Below are positions 11,701-23,900 of a stretch of DNA of 64,000 nucleotides, piece by piece. Source of the DNA: Daedaleopsis sinensis. Its lineage: Eukaryota; Basidiomycota; Agaricomycetes; Polyporales; Polyporaceae. Positions within the stretch are counted from its first letter, which is position 1; every line of letters starts with the position of its first letter. The stretch spans positions 3,472,001 to 3,536,000 of the forward strand of contig CM066303.1 in assembly GCA_033807695.1 (NCBI GenBank), read 5' to 3'. The notes below the pieces were generated by a model. The model did not search any database. It saw only the letters and a program-made list of their open reading frames with translations, and was not told where the DNA came from. The translations under genes and the position numbers were made by a program.

Positions 11701-12494
11701 TCGTGTCATGGTGATGACCTAGTTGGATGCGAAGGCCGAGGGCTTTAAGTGTCGTGACCTCGAATGTACGTCCAGTCCACCTCTGGAGCTCAGTTAGAGA
11801 TTATACCAATATATGAGATATAATGTGTCTCACCTTGACCCTGTGGTAAGGATTCGCCTTGTGCGCGGCGACGGCACATCGTTCGCAGAGAAGCGGTCCG
11901 GGGGCGCATGTCGTGCACCGAATGGTAGCCTTCATTGGTGTCGCCTGATCTGGGCATGACATGCACCGTTCATGCGTCGCGAGGCCCCGCCCGTCTCGAC
12001 GGATCATCTCGTCCAAGTACATATCACGTTCCGGTATGAACAACTTCATCGGCTCATCCTATGAGTAGCAAAGACAGATTAGCACGTACTAGCTTGATCA
12101 GGATGGGTGCACATACCGAGCTCATGTACCGACGAGCTGCCTCCGGGCCTCCAGCAGTAGCTCCTTCGGGCGCACCATCCGCATCATCCAAGCCCCAGTC
12201 GTTCAGGGCTGGGTCCCAGTCCTCCCCCTCGAGCTGGAAGGCCCCCGATCCGGACGCTGCCGGTGGATTCGCCGAGGTACCGGCAGGTTGAGATGTTGAA
12301 GGAGTGTCAGAGGGGGTGGGGAGTAAAATTTCTGTGCGGTGGATGCGCCGTCTGTCTTCCGAGACATTGTCGACCGTAAAGTCCCGTGTATTGCGTCTCG
12401 CAGCGTGGGCGGCAGCGGCAGTCACCTCGAAGTCTGCAGAGAGGTCGTCGTTTTGGCGAGTTTTGCGAGCTCGCTTTGCTGGGCGCTGAGACAT
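8776..12494 (-). pseudogene. KDZ-superfamily transposase with CxC2 cluster, two late nonsense codons
   Basis: Multi-exon gene reading leftwards from MSQRPAKRARK at 12494. Seen in order: a basic N-terminus, a CxC2 cluster (CMSCPDQATPMKATIRC, then C-x2-C and H pairs, about 11975-11860), a KDZ core with VAIDACFRLKRR (first Asp, about 11115), GYAATGVGGIMCARH, VSYDIACQWSLG (second Asp, about 10650) and GIERGWWIQPVANATKQMG (catalytic Glu, about 10440). A helical C-terminal region with KISWIWRA and VEWLKARARTMRW ends at 8778. The first about 3.3 kb read open across roughly ten introns. Two in-frame stops, TAA at 9193-9195 and TGA at 9154-9156, then interrupt the otherwise collinear tail, removing about 135 residues. 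Both could come from single C-to-T changes (CAA and CGA). The catalytic core is intact, so activity of the shortened protein cannot be excluded. Confidence 0.85.
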
Positions 12495-12766
12495 ATTGGC
12501 GGGGTAGATAGAGGGCGAGTGATTCTGGGAGGATGAAGGGTGAGCGAGTGTGCGAGCCGGGAGGGTGCTAGTAACGGGTGTGTGAGAGGCAGGAAAACGC
12601 GAGGCGCTGCGGTCACGGGCACCAGCGCTGTGTGACAGGTCGCGTTTAGTGACATCACGCGTCAGTCACGTATATAAATCACGCCCAAACCGTATTCTTC
12701 TGGCCACCTCCGCTTGTTTTCTTCTCTCTTCGTCTCTCTACTCAACACAGTTCCCGCCTGCTATCA
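12495..12766. promoter_or_regulatory. Divergent promoter between KDZ transposase and TET/JBP gene
   Basis: A 272-bp head-to-head spacer. A TATATAAA box at 12671-12678 lies about 90 bp before the TET/JBP start codon. Directly upstream is ATCACGCGTCAGTCACG (12654-12670), and TAAATCACGC overlaps the TATA region. A closely related element, ATCACGCGTTGCGTCAC, lies at 17688-17704 in the other divergent promoter of this transposon. A shared regulator is an inference. Confidence 0.6.
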
Positions 12767-14895
12767 ATGCCTGTCCGAGGTACGTAGCCCTATATCGCAG
12801 TCCCGTCGTGTGCCGGCGCCGTATGTGAGATCCGCCCTTGGATCACTGATGGCGCTCGACGCGCGACGCGACGCATAAACGCTCGACATCGACTAACACG
12901 CGCGATATTGCAGGTCTCCTCGCGCCACAAGTCCTCTCCCCCTTCCGTAAGGTAAGCACGTTATCGGCTTCTTGGTGCAGTCATCATCCAACTCCTGTTA
13001 TCTCCCAGACCCGCTCGGGTCAGGCCTTTTCCCCATGGACCCGCAACATTGGCACCCCCCTTCACGTCCCCGTCGATTTCTCCCTCGAGAAGGCACTCAA
13101 GACGGCGCTAGACGCTGCGAAGGCCGCGCACGCCGACACTTCCTTCGCCGACCAATCAGCTCCCCCAACCACTGACGCTGTGTCCGACCATCCACCCGTT
13201 CACCCCGAAGATCCAGACGAACCAGTTCTAGCGAGCGCGACACTGCCTCCCGACGATGACGGTCCTGTGCATCCCAACAGGATCCAGTCTCTGTTCAACG
13301 GCTTCACGCGTTCCGGGCTGAACCTCGACCTGAAGACCGGCACGGGTGTGGCGCCGCATAGCCCGCGAACTTCCCTCTCTCCTTTAGCCCCCATTCCGAA
13401 AGACACCCGCGAGCGCCCCGCCGATAACCCATCCGCGCGTTCGGCTTCCCTGGACGCGGCCGCTACCGCTCGTACGAAGAAACAACGTGCCAATCACCGC
13501 TCCAAAGCCCATCGTCGCGAGCGCCGCAGTGCTCAGCAGCCCAAGGAGGCCCTCCTGTACCCTGATGGGAAGGGCAGGTCACTGAAGGGTGCGGCGTTGC
13601 GCCAGATCCAGTTTGCGGTCACGTTGATCGCTGATGCCAATCTCGATCACGTCCTTGCGCGCGACAATCAGGCGCTCGCGTCCGAGGCGAGCTCGTCGGC
13701 TCCTATCCAGACAGACCTCAGCCTGAGCAGGGACGACCTACCTCTCACCGCGAGTGCCTACGTCGCGCGCCTCTATCAGCAGAGTGCGCAGGACCGAAGG
13801 CCTATAACCCGTGATGAGGCATGCAGTCTACCGGGGTTTCAGTACGTCAAATGGGACGGGAAGTGAGTGCATTAATCCTCATCCCACGTCGTGATTCTGT
13901 GTCTAACATGTTCACTCCTCTTGCAGAGTCTGCCGCCCGGTGCTGGACGCCGATGACAAGGTAATTACCCTCCTGTGCGGACAACCAAACGACCCCTCAT
14001 ACGAGGCCGTCAACGAGGAGCTGGGGATGATATTCCGGATCCTCGCGTCCTCGTACCGCTTTGCTCGCGCCCGCAAGCCGAACCGTCGCGGCAACTTCGA
14101 GACAATCTCATGTGGGATCTCGTATGGAGGTGGACAGAAGGTTAGTCATTTCTATCCTTTGACTACCGCCCTTACTCACAAGTCTGCAGCGCGTTGGTAA
14201 CTTCGCACTCTCGCACCACAACCAAGAGTTATGGCGAATCGTGCTCACGCTCAAAGCCATTCGTCGTGTGGCCAACTACGCCGACAGTGAGTCCATACTG
14301 TTCGTCTACCATAGAGATCAGTCGCACATCCCTCTCCTGTCGTTCAGCATCCATGCGCATCTTCTTCCCCAACCTGTCCGCGTACTATCATGGGACGCTC
14401 GCCAGCCTGTGCTTCCGGGACAAGACTCTCAAGCGCAACTTCGATGACAATGGTTTCGCCGCCATATCGATCAATCTCGGCCCGCACGCCGTCGCATACG
14501 TACATACAGACCATTTGAACTTGGCGTACGGCCTTTGTGCCATCACCGCGGTCGGCGATTATGACCCTCGGTTTGGGGGCCATCTCATACTCTGGGACCT
14601 TGGCTTGATTATCGAGTTCCCCCCGGGTTCCACCATCCTCATTCCCTCAGCAATCCTACGACACTCCAACACTGCACTTGCTCACCCGGAAGAGCGCCGC
14701 TACGCCTTCTTGCAGTACTCTGCCGGTGGACTCTTCCGATGGGCAGACTGCGACTTCCAGTCGCAGAAGTCCTTCCTCGCCGCAGGGAACAGCATGAAAT
14801 ACGCTGGTAGGGAGCACTGGGAGAAGGGTTTGGCCATGTTCAGCCGCTGGGAGGACCTGAAGGAGCGTCTGCGCGAGAAGGCCACGTCCGGATAG
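12767..14895 (+). CDS. TET/JBP-family 2-oxoglutarate/Fe(II) DNA dioxygenase
   Basis: Enzymes of this family oxidise 5-methylcytosine (some fungal members also N6-methyladenine) in DNA using Fe(II) and 2-oxoglutarate. Six exons fit in phase (12767-12779, 12914-12951, 13009-13862, 13927-14140, 14190-14286, 14348-14895), giving 587 residues. The N-terminal 280 residues are basic and disordered. The catalytic double-stranded beta-helix is C-terminal. It has HTD at about residue 457 (HxD iron ligands), GGHLILWDLGL, PPGSTILIPS, RHSN at about 510 (distal His ligand) and ERRYAFLQYSAGGLFRW (Arg for 2-oxoglutarate). All expected ligands are present and no frame break is seen. It diverges from the KDZ transposase inside the same inverted repeats, as reported for fungal TET/JBP genes. 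The exact substrate cannot be told from sequence. Confidence 0.92.
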
Positions 14896-15468
14896 TTATG
14901 CGCGATATGCAGTTGTATTTCTTGTTTGCATTGTACGAGTACGAGTGCTACTCGAATAGGAGAACATTGGATATCGAATAAGTACCTCGTGAGCTATCAA
15001 GTGTGATGGAGACATTCTCTACTGTGTGATCTGGTGGAAGAGAAGCTAGGATACTACAACTACTGGTCGTACTACATGTTGTCTGCGTACGGGTCTGAGC
15101 GCTGACTCACCGAGCTTCGAGTAGTGGATGTGTACTAGTACAAAACTTCTTGACTATGTCCGTACACAACAATCCCAGTGTGTACGTTATGTCATTCCAT
15201 GACCTTTGAGGTCTTTTTCAGGCCACATTGAGTGGAATAGAACCCAAAACAGTCCTTGTTCACTTTAAGACAGTAAGACGCAGTAAGACGGCGTAAGACG
15301 CCTGGGTGCTGAGCGCTGAGACGCCTGCGAGGCCCCGCAAGCGCCTCGCGCGTCCTCCTTTGCCTCGAGCGGTCACCGTGCCCGCTTCTCTCCCAGGTCC
15401 ACTCACACCGGCTACTACTCGTCTACTGCTTCTTCACGGCGCTCGTCTTGTCAGGTGAACGGCGCGCT
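14896..15468. promoter_or_regulatory. Spacer before the small basic gene, with short direct repeats
   Basis: No gene seen. At about 15265-15305 a short tandem repeat of AGTAAGACG-type units occurs three times (CAGTAAGACG, CAGTAAGACG, CGTAAGACG). It lies about 170 bp before the start codon at 15469 and may belong to that gene's promoter. Confidence 0.4.
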
Positions 15469-16309
15469 ATGTCTTCCATAGCAAGTGTCATAGAAGACGA
15501 CAAGGTCCTACGAGGGAAATTGTTGCGGCAAGCCCGCAACGCACGTTACTACCAGCGCAAGAAACATAAGTGAGTGATGATCTGCTGGGTCCTGCGGAAC
15601 GTTTGCGCTAACTCATCCACAGACCTGTTTCCCTCAAGACTAGGGTATCCCATCCCAATGGGGACTCCTCTGTCCACTCGGATTTGAGGGGTAACAGCGG
15701 CACCAACTCGAGGTCATCCCCGCCAGGTAGCTATTAGTGTACTAGACATTCATACTATCACAGCTGACCACTCTCCCCAATTGCTCCGAAAGTACCCACC
15801 CCGGCGTCGTTGGGGTTGATTATGGCCTCAGCACGCACGCACGCACTAGTAATGCGCAGGTTCGTCACATTCTATGACTCATTGACTACTACTAACATAA
15901 CTCGTTGCTGGACAGGACTCGAGAACGCCTTCTTGCCGTTGAACCAGTGCCATACTGGGGATACACAGGATGTATCGAAGGTCTGAGTGACAAGTTGAGC
16001 GCGTGGGGGTATTCAGAGGATTGGCCGAGCATCGAGGACCGAATCAATCGTGAGTGGCATGACCTGCATCGCGAGGGAGATCCACTGCAACGCACAAAAT
16101 GGTTTGTGGACAAGGAGCATTGGCTACGGGATGGGGATAGGATCTTGGAGCATATCTCACGGCTCTTCCGCGACGAGGACTATTTGAACCAGCTGTCGTA
16201 CGAGGGTATAGGCGAGATGTGGGATGAGCTGTCCGGGGTCATATACCGAGTGATGTACTTCATGTCTGCGGTCGAGGCTAGGCTTGCACTGTACAAGCTC
16301 ACAATATGA
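15469..16309 (+). CDS. Small basic cargo protein of unknown function
   Basis: Four exons join in phase (15469-15569, 15623-15726, 15793-15859, 15916-16309) to give 221 residues. The N-terminus is strongly basic and helical (KLLRQARNARYYQRKKHK), reminiscent of a nucleic-acid-binding basic region. A polar linker follows, then a conserved-looking globular part with PVPYWGYTGCIEGLSDKL, then WHDLHREGDPLQRTKWF, and a hydrophobic C-terminus. I recognise no named domain. It lies between the TET/JBP gene and the double viroplasmin-like gene, inside the KDZ inverted repeats, and is therefore transposon cargo. Splice phases and the lack of stops support a real gene. Confidence 0.65.
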
Positions 16310-16407
16310 GATGGCAACAGGTTGTATGCTCGCGATCTGGGAGAGAGAGAGCAGACAAAAAGCATGATATTCAAACAGCAACATAATTCCGGGCTACATC
16401 GCCTGGT

Positions 16408-17570
16408 TTACTCTGCTACGACCAATTGAGGGATGCCTACCTTCCCAGCCGTGTACTGATACACGAAGTACAGAGCCGCATGGCTGAGAGAGTCGAAGAC
16501 GACCAGCTTCAACCCTGGATTCCACCCAAGGTGGATTAGTGCAGTTACCCTGTTCAATAATACACGTAAGTAACAGTACAGTAACTAAATAATCAGAGCG
16601 TTACCGGTCCATGTAGATGCCCGGATGGTCACCACGAATGACCACAAAGAACTCCCGGTCAGATTCCGATTCAGCCGAAGGCTCTGGAACAGGACGGTAC
16701 GTCCCGGATCCCGAGGCGCGTGGAGGGATCTAAAAACAATAAATACAATCCTCGGGCACCAGTACGATCAGATCGTCAAGATAAGTACCTGAGACTGAGA
16801 CATAGCTCGGGCGGTGCGCCCTTGGGCGGTGGCCGAGCGCGGCTGGGCGGTGTAGGCATCAGCGGGCGCGAGCTCGGAGTTGCGAAGGTGCGGCGTGAAG
16901 GCGGTCCGAGGTGTAATTGTCCCATCGGTGAGAGGAGGGAAGGCATGTAGATATCCGACCGAGAACGCAGACATTGCGGGCGAAGGAGTACGAGAGGGGG
17001 GAGGAGGCGGGCTGTCAAGCTCTGTCTCGTCGTCGCTGCCACTGTCATCCAGCGCCGGGGGCACCAGGCCGGCTGGGATCGAGATGCGAGCGGGGTCAGC
17101 AGGAACCAGGGGGACGTATCCACCTGATTCGCGGTTGCTGGACGCCGCCGACTCCGCCTCTGAAGCGTCGAGGTCGGCCTGAGGGGTCGGTATGGCCTGG
17201 CGTGGACCCGGAGGCCTCCATCGTCCCTCTCTGCCTGGCGGGCCGTCCTCCCAGCCCATGCGTGCTTCAGCAAGAGTGCGGTAACCTTTGTAGCTCGAGC
17301 AGCTGAACCCACAGACCATCGCGTTGGCGAGGCCCCTGTATGAATTGATCGGGGCGATCAGACTGCAAGATATTGCAGTGATGCGGTAAATTTGACATAC
17401 CAGTTATAGAAAAGCCCAAGTTGTCTTCCGCTCCACACGACATAAATTTTGCGGCCCTCTTTTTTGCCGATGGGTATGATCAACCCCTGCCCGTCGTACT
17501 TCGGCATTTCGCCCAGCGATACCGCAGTAGCGTCCCAGTCTCGAATGATCTCGGCCGGAGTAGCAGGCAT
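16408..17570 (-). CDS. Protein with two viroplasmin / RNase H1 N-terminal-like domains
   Basis: Four exons on the minus strand, about 335 residues. The start MPATPAEIIRDWD at 17570 leads to a first domain, IYVVWSGRQLGLFYN, continued after a 38-nt intron by GFSCSSYKGYRTLAEARMGW. This matches the viroplasmin / RNase H1 N-terminal pattern. About 150 Ser/Pro-rich residues follow. The last two exons give a second, weaker copy: FFVVIRGDHPGIYMDR, then GWNPGLKLVVFDSLSHAALYF. It stops at TAA 16408-16410. There is no RNase H catalytic domain. The gene diverges from the cargo gene at 17925, mirroring 2614-3545 with 3940-6394, although that copy has only one domain. RNA-DNA hybrid or dsRNA binding is suggested by the family; the role in the transposon is unknown. 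Confidence 0.7.
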
Positions 17571-17924
17571 TGTGAGTGGACTGGCTTGAACGTTGAAAGA
17601 GAGCTGAGATGAGAGAGGTTGACGGTGGAAGGGAGGATGCAGGGGAGGAGAGAGATGTGGCCATAATCATGCGATCTACGTCGGTAAATCACGCGTTGCG
17701 TCACATGTGTCACGCCGCCGGGTTGTCACGAACGCATACATGACGCGTCTTGTACGCGTTCACCCTCAATCCACACTAGAGCCAGTACCTGGGCAACAGA
17801 TCCGTTATGATTTCTGGTGAGTTCCGACTCTCTTAACGCGCTTGTCTTGGCTTGCACACCAACTCAACTCACATCACCGTCACGCCTACCTCAGCTCCCT
17901 CCCCAAGTCCACTCCGTGCCCTCC
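17571..17924. promoter_or_regulatory. Divergent promoter between viroplasmin-like and cargo genes
   Basis: A 354-bp head-to-head spacer. It contains ATCACGCGTTGCGTCAC (17688-17704) and further CGTCAC/TCACG-type words up to about 17750. The 17-bp element matches the one at 12654-12670 in 14 or so positions. An upstream ATG at about 17810 followed by a donor-like GTGAGT could mark a 5' untranslated intron of the plus-strand gene. Confidence 0.5.
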
Positions 17925-19542
17925 ATGTCCGCTACCGCTCCCAGCCACGACATAGAATTCATCCAAGTCGAGCCCATAGCCCGCAACGGACCATCTAAAG
18001 CCGCGAAGAAGCGTCGCTCCAGGAAGAAGGGAGAGGACACCTCGGGCACGAAGCCGGGGAATCCCGGACACTTCCATGGCCAGCGGGAAGTGTTCCTCCT
18101 CAGCCAACTCCCTGCCTTCATCGCCCTGCGTCGGCGCGGTACGCTCAGCATCACTAAGAAGAACTTCAAGATCGCGCTCTTCGCCAGCTTCTGGAAGTTG
18201 TTCCCGTGGTACGTCCCGCTCGACAAGGAACCGTCCGACTACATCGAGGACCCACCGGACGAAGATCTCGAAGAGGTCCTCGAGCAGAAGGGAGATATCA
18301 TTGAGCTTACTCAGAAGGTATGTGCACATACTATTACACCATTGTCTTACTAACCGTCTTCTCCCAGCGTATTATGTCGCACATGCGATATCTACGCCAG
18401 ATCAACCTGAAGAAGACAAGCAATCCGTACGCAGCACACCTCGAACAGCTCGCTGAAGCAGCGAATCCGTCGTCGTCTCCTCGACAGCTGGCTGACTGGC
18501 AAATGTACATGACCAAGAAGGGCCCTGAAATCGACGCGGAGTTCGCCATGCGCTGGGCCGAAGCCGGCATGCACAGCAAGTATCGCCTCTCCTTCCGGTC
18601 CAAAATCGCGCGCGAGATGCTCAAGAACGAGACTGAAGAGTACCGTGCGGCGCTGGAGGCGGAGGCGGAGGAGCTTCATCTCGCGGACCTCGCAGCCGCG
18701 GAAGAGGAAGCTGAGCGAACGAACGCCACGGCCCCGCCCGACATTCAACAGAGGTATGTAGTCTCTTGTTGTCTGAGTCGCACTCGTCAGAGCTAAGTGA
18801 GCTTAGATGCCGCGACAATATGGCCGAGATCGTGCAGCCTCTGCTTGAGGGACTCAGGAAGCAGACCGGGTTTCACTTGACATTGTTCGCTGGGGTTCCA
18901 TTGAAGGACGGACCACGGGAGTTCCAGCTCAAAGTGTGAGTCATTACTACTATCTCTAGTTTTGACAGGCGAGCACTATCTAACATCCATGGACATATTA
19001 CAGGATCACCGCTGGAAGAAGTGTCGGTCCGACACCTCTTCCCTGGCATCTCGTCGAGAAGGAACCATTCCGGACGGACGTCATGGCCTCTTTCACTCGG
19101 TACCTCACGATGACTGCAGGTCAGTCATGCTCCTATCACTTCCTTGCCTACATTTACTAACAGCTCTGTGTTGACTCGATAGAGTACGAAGAGCGTCAAG
19201 CCGCGATCCGGGGCACCAGCACTCCATCCGCTCAAGAGGATGACACGCCGCGTGCCGCCGCACAGTCCGTGGCGCGCAAGGACAGTGGCCGCAGCAACAA
19301 AGAGTCTGCTACGACTCGCAAGTCGAAAAACAAGACTGTCACGTCGTCCAAGAACAAGGGTAAGGCCAAAGCCACTCCCGCCACCCGAAAGTCCAGACAC
19401 AAGGGAAAGGCAGTCGCCCGAGACAACGAGGAGACTGACGACGACGAATGGTCGTCAGACTCTTCTGACGACTCTTCCGACAACTCTTCCGATAACTCCC
19501 GCCAACAATCGCCCGAGCGATCATCTGCGCGGTCCAAGCTGT

Positions 19543-19550
19543 CGACTGCG
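19543..19550 (+). repeat. Left target-site duplication of the hAT element
   Basis: CGACTGCG, identical to 24628-24635. The 8-bp length is characteristic of hAT transposons. Confidence 0.93.
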
Positions 19551-19806
19551 TAGGGAATGGCAGGGGTGACCCCCCGGGTGTCCTGGACCGTACCCCTACC
19601 CCTACCCCCTCTGTCACCCCACCCCTATACCCCTGTACCCCGAGGGGTGGGGGTACACGGGTAGCAGGGGTAACCCGGGACCCGGCAGCCTATAATACTG
19701 TATACAAGCAATAACATATATGAGTCCTCTGACCGGTATACTACTAGTGCACAACAGTATACTAACAGCGACACAGTGTGCTTCCTGTTCCACAAAGTGT
19801 ACTAGA

Positions 19807-20688
19807 CTAATTTGTAGGACTCAACACTTCAACTAGCTCATCCAGATTCGAGTCCTCGGAGCGGCGGGTGAAAACGCGAGCATGGAGATTGATCCAGATC
19901 TGCGAAATTATAGACTTGTCAGCCTCAAGATATTAGCCTCAAGCGGTATACAAACAGCGCACTGAGAGCAGCTCAGGCTTGGGTATCGGAGAGAGAAAGA
20001 GTCTCCGGACTAGTGATGTGGGGGGAATGCATGGCGAGAAGGGGGAATGCATATGCATGCCAAGAGAGACATTAGAATTGGACATACCTGAAGGTTATTG
20101 TGCACCCACTGCGCCAGAACTCCCCTATCACGAACACTCGTCTGACTGATGTCCACTTTACGCTCGGTGTGACTCATTGCCATGCCCTGTAGCAGCTCCG
20201 TGAGCTCCAGAGGGGTCTTCATGCCCTCGTTCTGACACTCCGTCCGATGGAGGAAGAAATCGCACACATTTGCAAATGCGATCAGCCCGCCGTACTGTAG
20301 GTCCGTGAGGTTCTCTGGCAGGCGGGAAGGGGGAGTCTTGGTGGCGGCCTTCAGAGCTGCTTGCACACGATCTTCGAGCGTATAGATCCAGCGGATAAGT
20401 GCGAATAGGGAGGGAGAGTAGATAACCAGCTGGTGTGGTAGCTGGGTCTGCATGAGTCCGATGATTAGTATCTAGGCAGTGAGTGCCCGGGTACTTTGAG
20501 ATAATCTAATCTGTACTCACCTCGACAGAGACATCCGATTCAGCGTGAGGCTCTACTGGGTGAAGAAGCCGGACCAGGACAGTTTCAATGCGCGTGCCAG
20601 GACGGCCCATCCAGTTATCAGTCTGAAGCTCGAGTTGAAGAGGAGAGTCAAGCATGTGCAGATGATTTCCGGGGAGCGTGTGAGCCAT
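19807..20688 (-). CDS. Second gene inside the hAT element, unknown function
   Basis: Three exons on the same strand as the transposase and downstream of it: 20688 to about 20521, about 20472-20092, and about 19900-19807, giving roughly 210 residues. The start is MAHTLPGNHLHMLDSPLQL. The middle exon contains LVIYSPSLFALIRWIYTLED and a helical segment with LIAFANVCDFFLHRTEC. The end is IWINLHARVFTRRSED, then a TAG stop. Splice sites are canonical and the joined frame is open. No known domain is recognised. It lies fully within the terminal repeats, so it is a passenger of the hAT element rather than of the host gene. Confidence 0.6.
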
Positions 20689-20989
20689 GATAGTCGACGA
20701 GTGTAGGAGGTCAGGAGACGTACAGTCGGACTCAGATTGAAGGTCGCTCAGCGACGGCGACGCCCGAAATTACAACGACGAGGAGACAGCCGCTCAGTCT
20801 TGTAAGGTGCCGATACTTAATCGACTTACTCTCTTGGTTTATGACATCTAATGACCTCGGATTTGCACTACTAGGAGATATCACAATACTACTACTACAA
20901 TGCAGTCGAAACTGATCGTATGTCTACGTACTGCACCGCGCTCCCATCACTAGTATTCGAGCCAGATCGTAATGTGGTTATAGTACATG

Positions 20990-23900
20990 TCAGTCAGCGT
21001 CACTCAGTTCTGCGTCGTCACCGATGGCGTCCCAACCATCTACCATACCATAATCAGACGCATCGTCGTCCACAACTGCAAGCTTGGCAGCGTGACGATA
21101 GTCCTGGGATCGCACCATTCCCTGCAGGGACCACGACCCAAGGCATAGCAGAGCACGAGTAGTCTGTGCGCTGAGGCGGCTGCGGACATGGGATAAGACT
21201 CGCCGTCCTCGGCTGAACACCCGTTCAACGTCGACTGATGTAGCTGTCAAGACTTTGATCAGCAACCTGAGTATCGAGGGAGCGACATCGGATACGCACC
21301 AGGTATCGATAGGTAGTCTAGCGCCATGCGGGAGAGCCGAGGGAATTGGGTTCTGCGATCATCCCACCACTGCAATGCGTCGTCGACATCTTCGACGGGG
21401 GTAGCGAAGTAGCGGGTGATTTCATCCGTAACTGATGCGGACGAAGTCTCCTGACGGCGCGCCTTATTGGCATTGCGCATAGCGTCGAAAAAGTTGCCGC
21501 TGTCTTCTTGTGGCTAGCAATAGGAAGAGGGTGTCAGAGCACTGAGTGGGGCGACTGAGAGACAGCATGCGTTTGATAGGGCACGAATAGGAAGAGCGGG
21601 GAGTAGTATGAGCGAGTGAGTTACTCACCTTGGATGCATTGTCGAGCTCGTCCCGAGTCCTCTTCGCCCCTGCGGAGGTACCTGCAGCCTGAGAACTGGA
21701 AGTAGCGGCGGCCGTGTCGACTCCAGGACGGAGTGCAGCGTAGGAGGCCTCAAATTCTTCCTGCACCATCTCATGGCCCGTTTGGATCCAGCTCTGAGGC
21801 CATCCAGCGTCTTGACAGTAGCTGTCCTTGAGCGCAGGGTGGAGCACTAAACAAACGAGTCAGTTGTATGTGTCTCCATCGCAGGAGACGAACCATACAT
21901 ACAGAGCGCGATACGATATGTGGCAGACATATCCGACAACTTGTAGTACCGGTTAAGGGTCTTCTTCCCAAGGCGCAACGCGGCCCGGATGGCTTCATCG
22001 TAAGTCCACTCATCGCGGGTCTGGTTGGTGAGCAGATTATCGATGTGGTCGATTGCGGGGATGACCTTCGCCAGATTGGGTGTGCCTCTTGAAAAGTAGG
22101 TCGTGCCGTCTTTCAGGATCTGACGTTGTTGATGGCGGACGGCGACAACGATCGCGTGTGGATAGCAGATGCCAGAGTCGCAGAGAGAACAGCGGGCGAG
22201 TAGATGCGTGCAGTATGTGGTGGTGAGAAGGGAGCAACCGCAGCACATCGGGTGGGCGGTTGTGTTTGTGGGTGTCCGTGTGAGCGTGGACAAATAATCA
22301 TATTTGGCCACCACATACCTTCAGTACGTCTCGCAGCTGCTCGGCGATCTGCCACTCTCTTGCAGACAGCTCATACACTCGCAGGCCCGCGTCCCTCTGT
22401 GCACAGATCGCGTCGAACGCCGTCCGATACTTGATAGCGCCATCAAGCATATCGTAACTCGAGTTCCACCGAGTTTTCACATCCCGAGGGATCAACCGAT
22501 CACCAAGGTTGAGGCTCTTCGTCAACGCCCGCCACGCTGGGAGCAGTTTCGTGGTCGAGTGCACAATCTTGAACGCAACCTTGCGGATCTGAGGGACAGG
22601 TAAGCTTCGATTTAACCCCCGGAGCGTTCCCGCGAAGACTTAAATGGACACGCACCTTCACCAGCACCATTTTCACCGGCCGTATCTCATCCTCAAGACT
22701 CTCGCGATCACTTGCGTTCAGGCTCTCTAGCTCGTCGACCCACGACTCGGAATCATCCTCCTCATCCTCCTCTCCCTCGCGAAGATGCTCGTCGGCGGTT
22801 ATGTTCTCCTCGGTGGCGATGTCTTTGGCCAGCTCGAGCAGACGCCGGACGTCGTCGTCTACAATCGCCTCCGGATCCGCGACCTCCTGGACATCGAATT
22901 GGCGGATGATGGACTTGGCTACAAGATTCAAGATGTGCAGGAAGCACCGTGTTCGTGCGTACTGGCCTTGAAAGGCAGGAACGAGCGCGGCGAGCTCATC
23001 CGTCATGGTGTCATTATTGGAAGCGTTGTCCGCGGTGATGCTGAGAATCTGGTCGGGAAATTGGTGAGTCTAGCACTTCTCAGCAATTACCGGGAATGAC
23101 TAACCTTGTGCCCGATTTGAAAGTCGTCAAGAATCTTCGCAAACTCAGCAGCCAAGGTGGCACCGGTATGTGACTACAACCCGACCATCAATACCACCAT
23201 CAGGCATAAATGCAGCCCTGGTACGTACACTGGCTACCTCCACTATATCCAAGAGCATGCACAACGGCTCTCCTTTGTGCTCCAAGTGCACTGTCACCGC
23301 GACAAAGGCGCGATGATTTGGGGAAGTCCAAGCGTCAGTTGCAAAGCTAAGTTTGCCGTCGTAGGTCCTCAACATGTGCGCGATCCGCCTTCGAGTCCTC
23401 GCAAACACGATCTTCACGTCACGCGAAACGGTCGACGGGGAAGGCACGAAGTATCCGGGCCGACCTGTCTTCAGCAGGCTCAGCAATCCACGGTCGCGCA
23501 CAATGTTGAAGGGCCGATCGGATTCGGCACACCACTTCGCGATCTCGATCCTAGCATTCGACACCCGTGAGTGACACTCTTTGCTCACAGACTATAACTG
23601 ACGACTCACCGCTTCTCGATGTCAGTGTGCGCACGGTGGGAGTATGTCACATCTGCGCCCTTCTTGCGCTCGAAGAAGGTCGTGATACTTCCATCCCGAA
23701 GAAGACCTGGAATAATGTTCTTACGGACCTCGTCAGCGTTCTTAGCAAGTCCCGCCTCCTTGACCACCTCAGGCCCCCAACATCTCTTCGCATGGTCGCG
23801 CAGGTTGCTCGTCGAATGGGCGTCCGACGTGTCAAGGAAACGCCGGAGCTTCGAAGTGCACCCCTTGGCCGCACACTTGAATCCATGGTACCGCCGTCCG

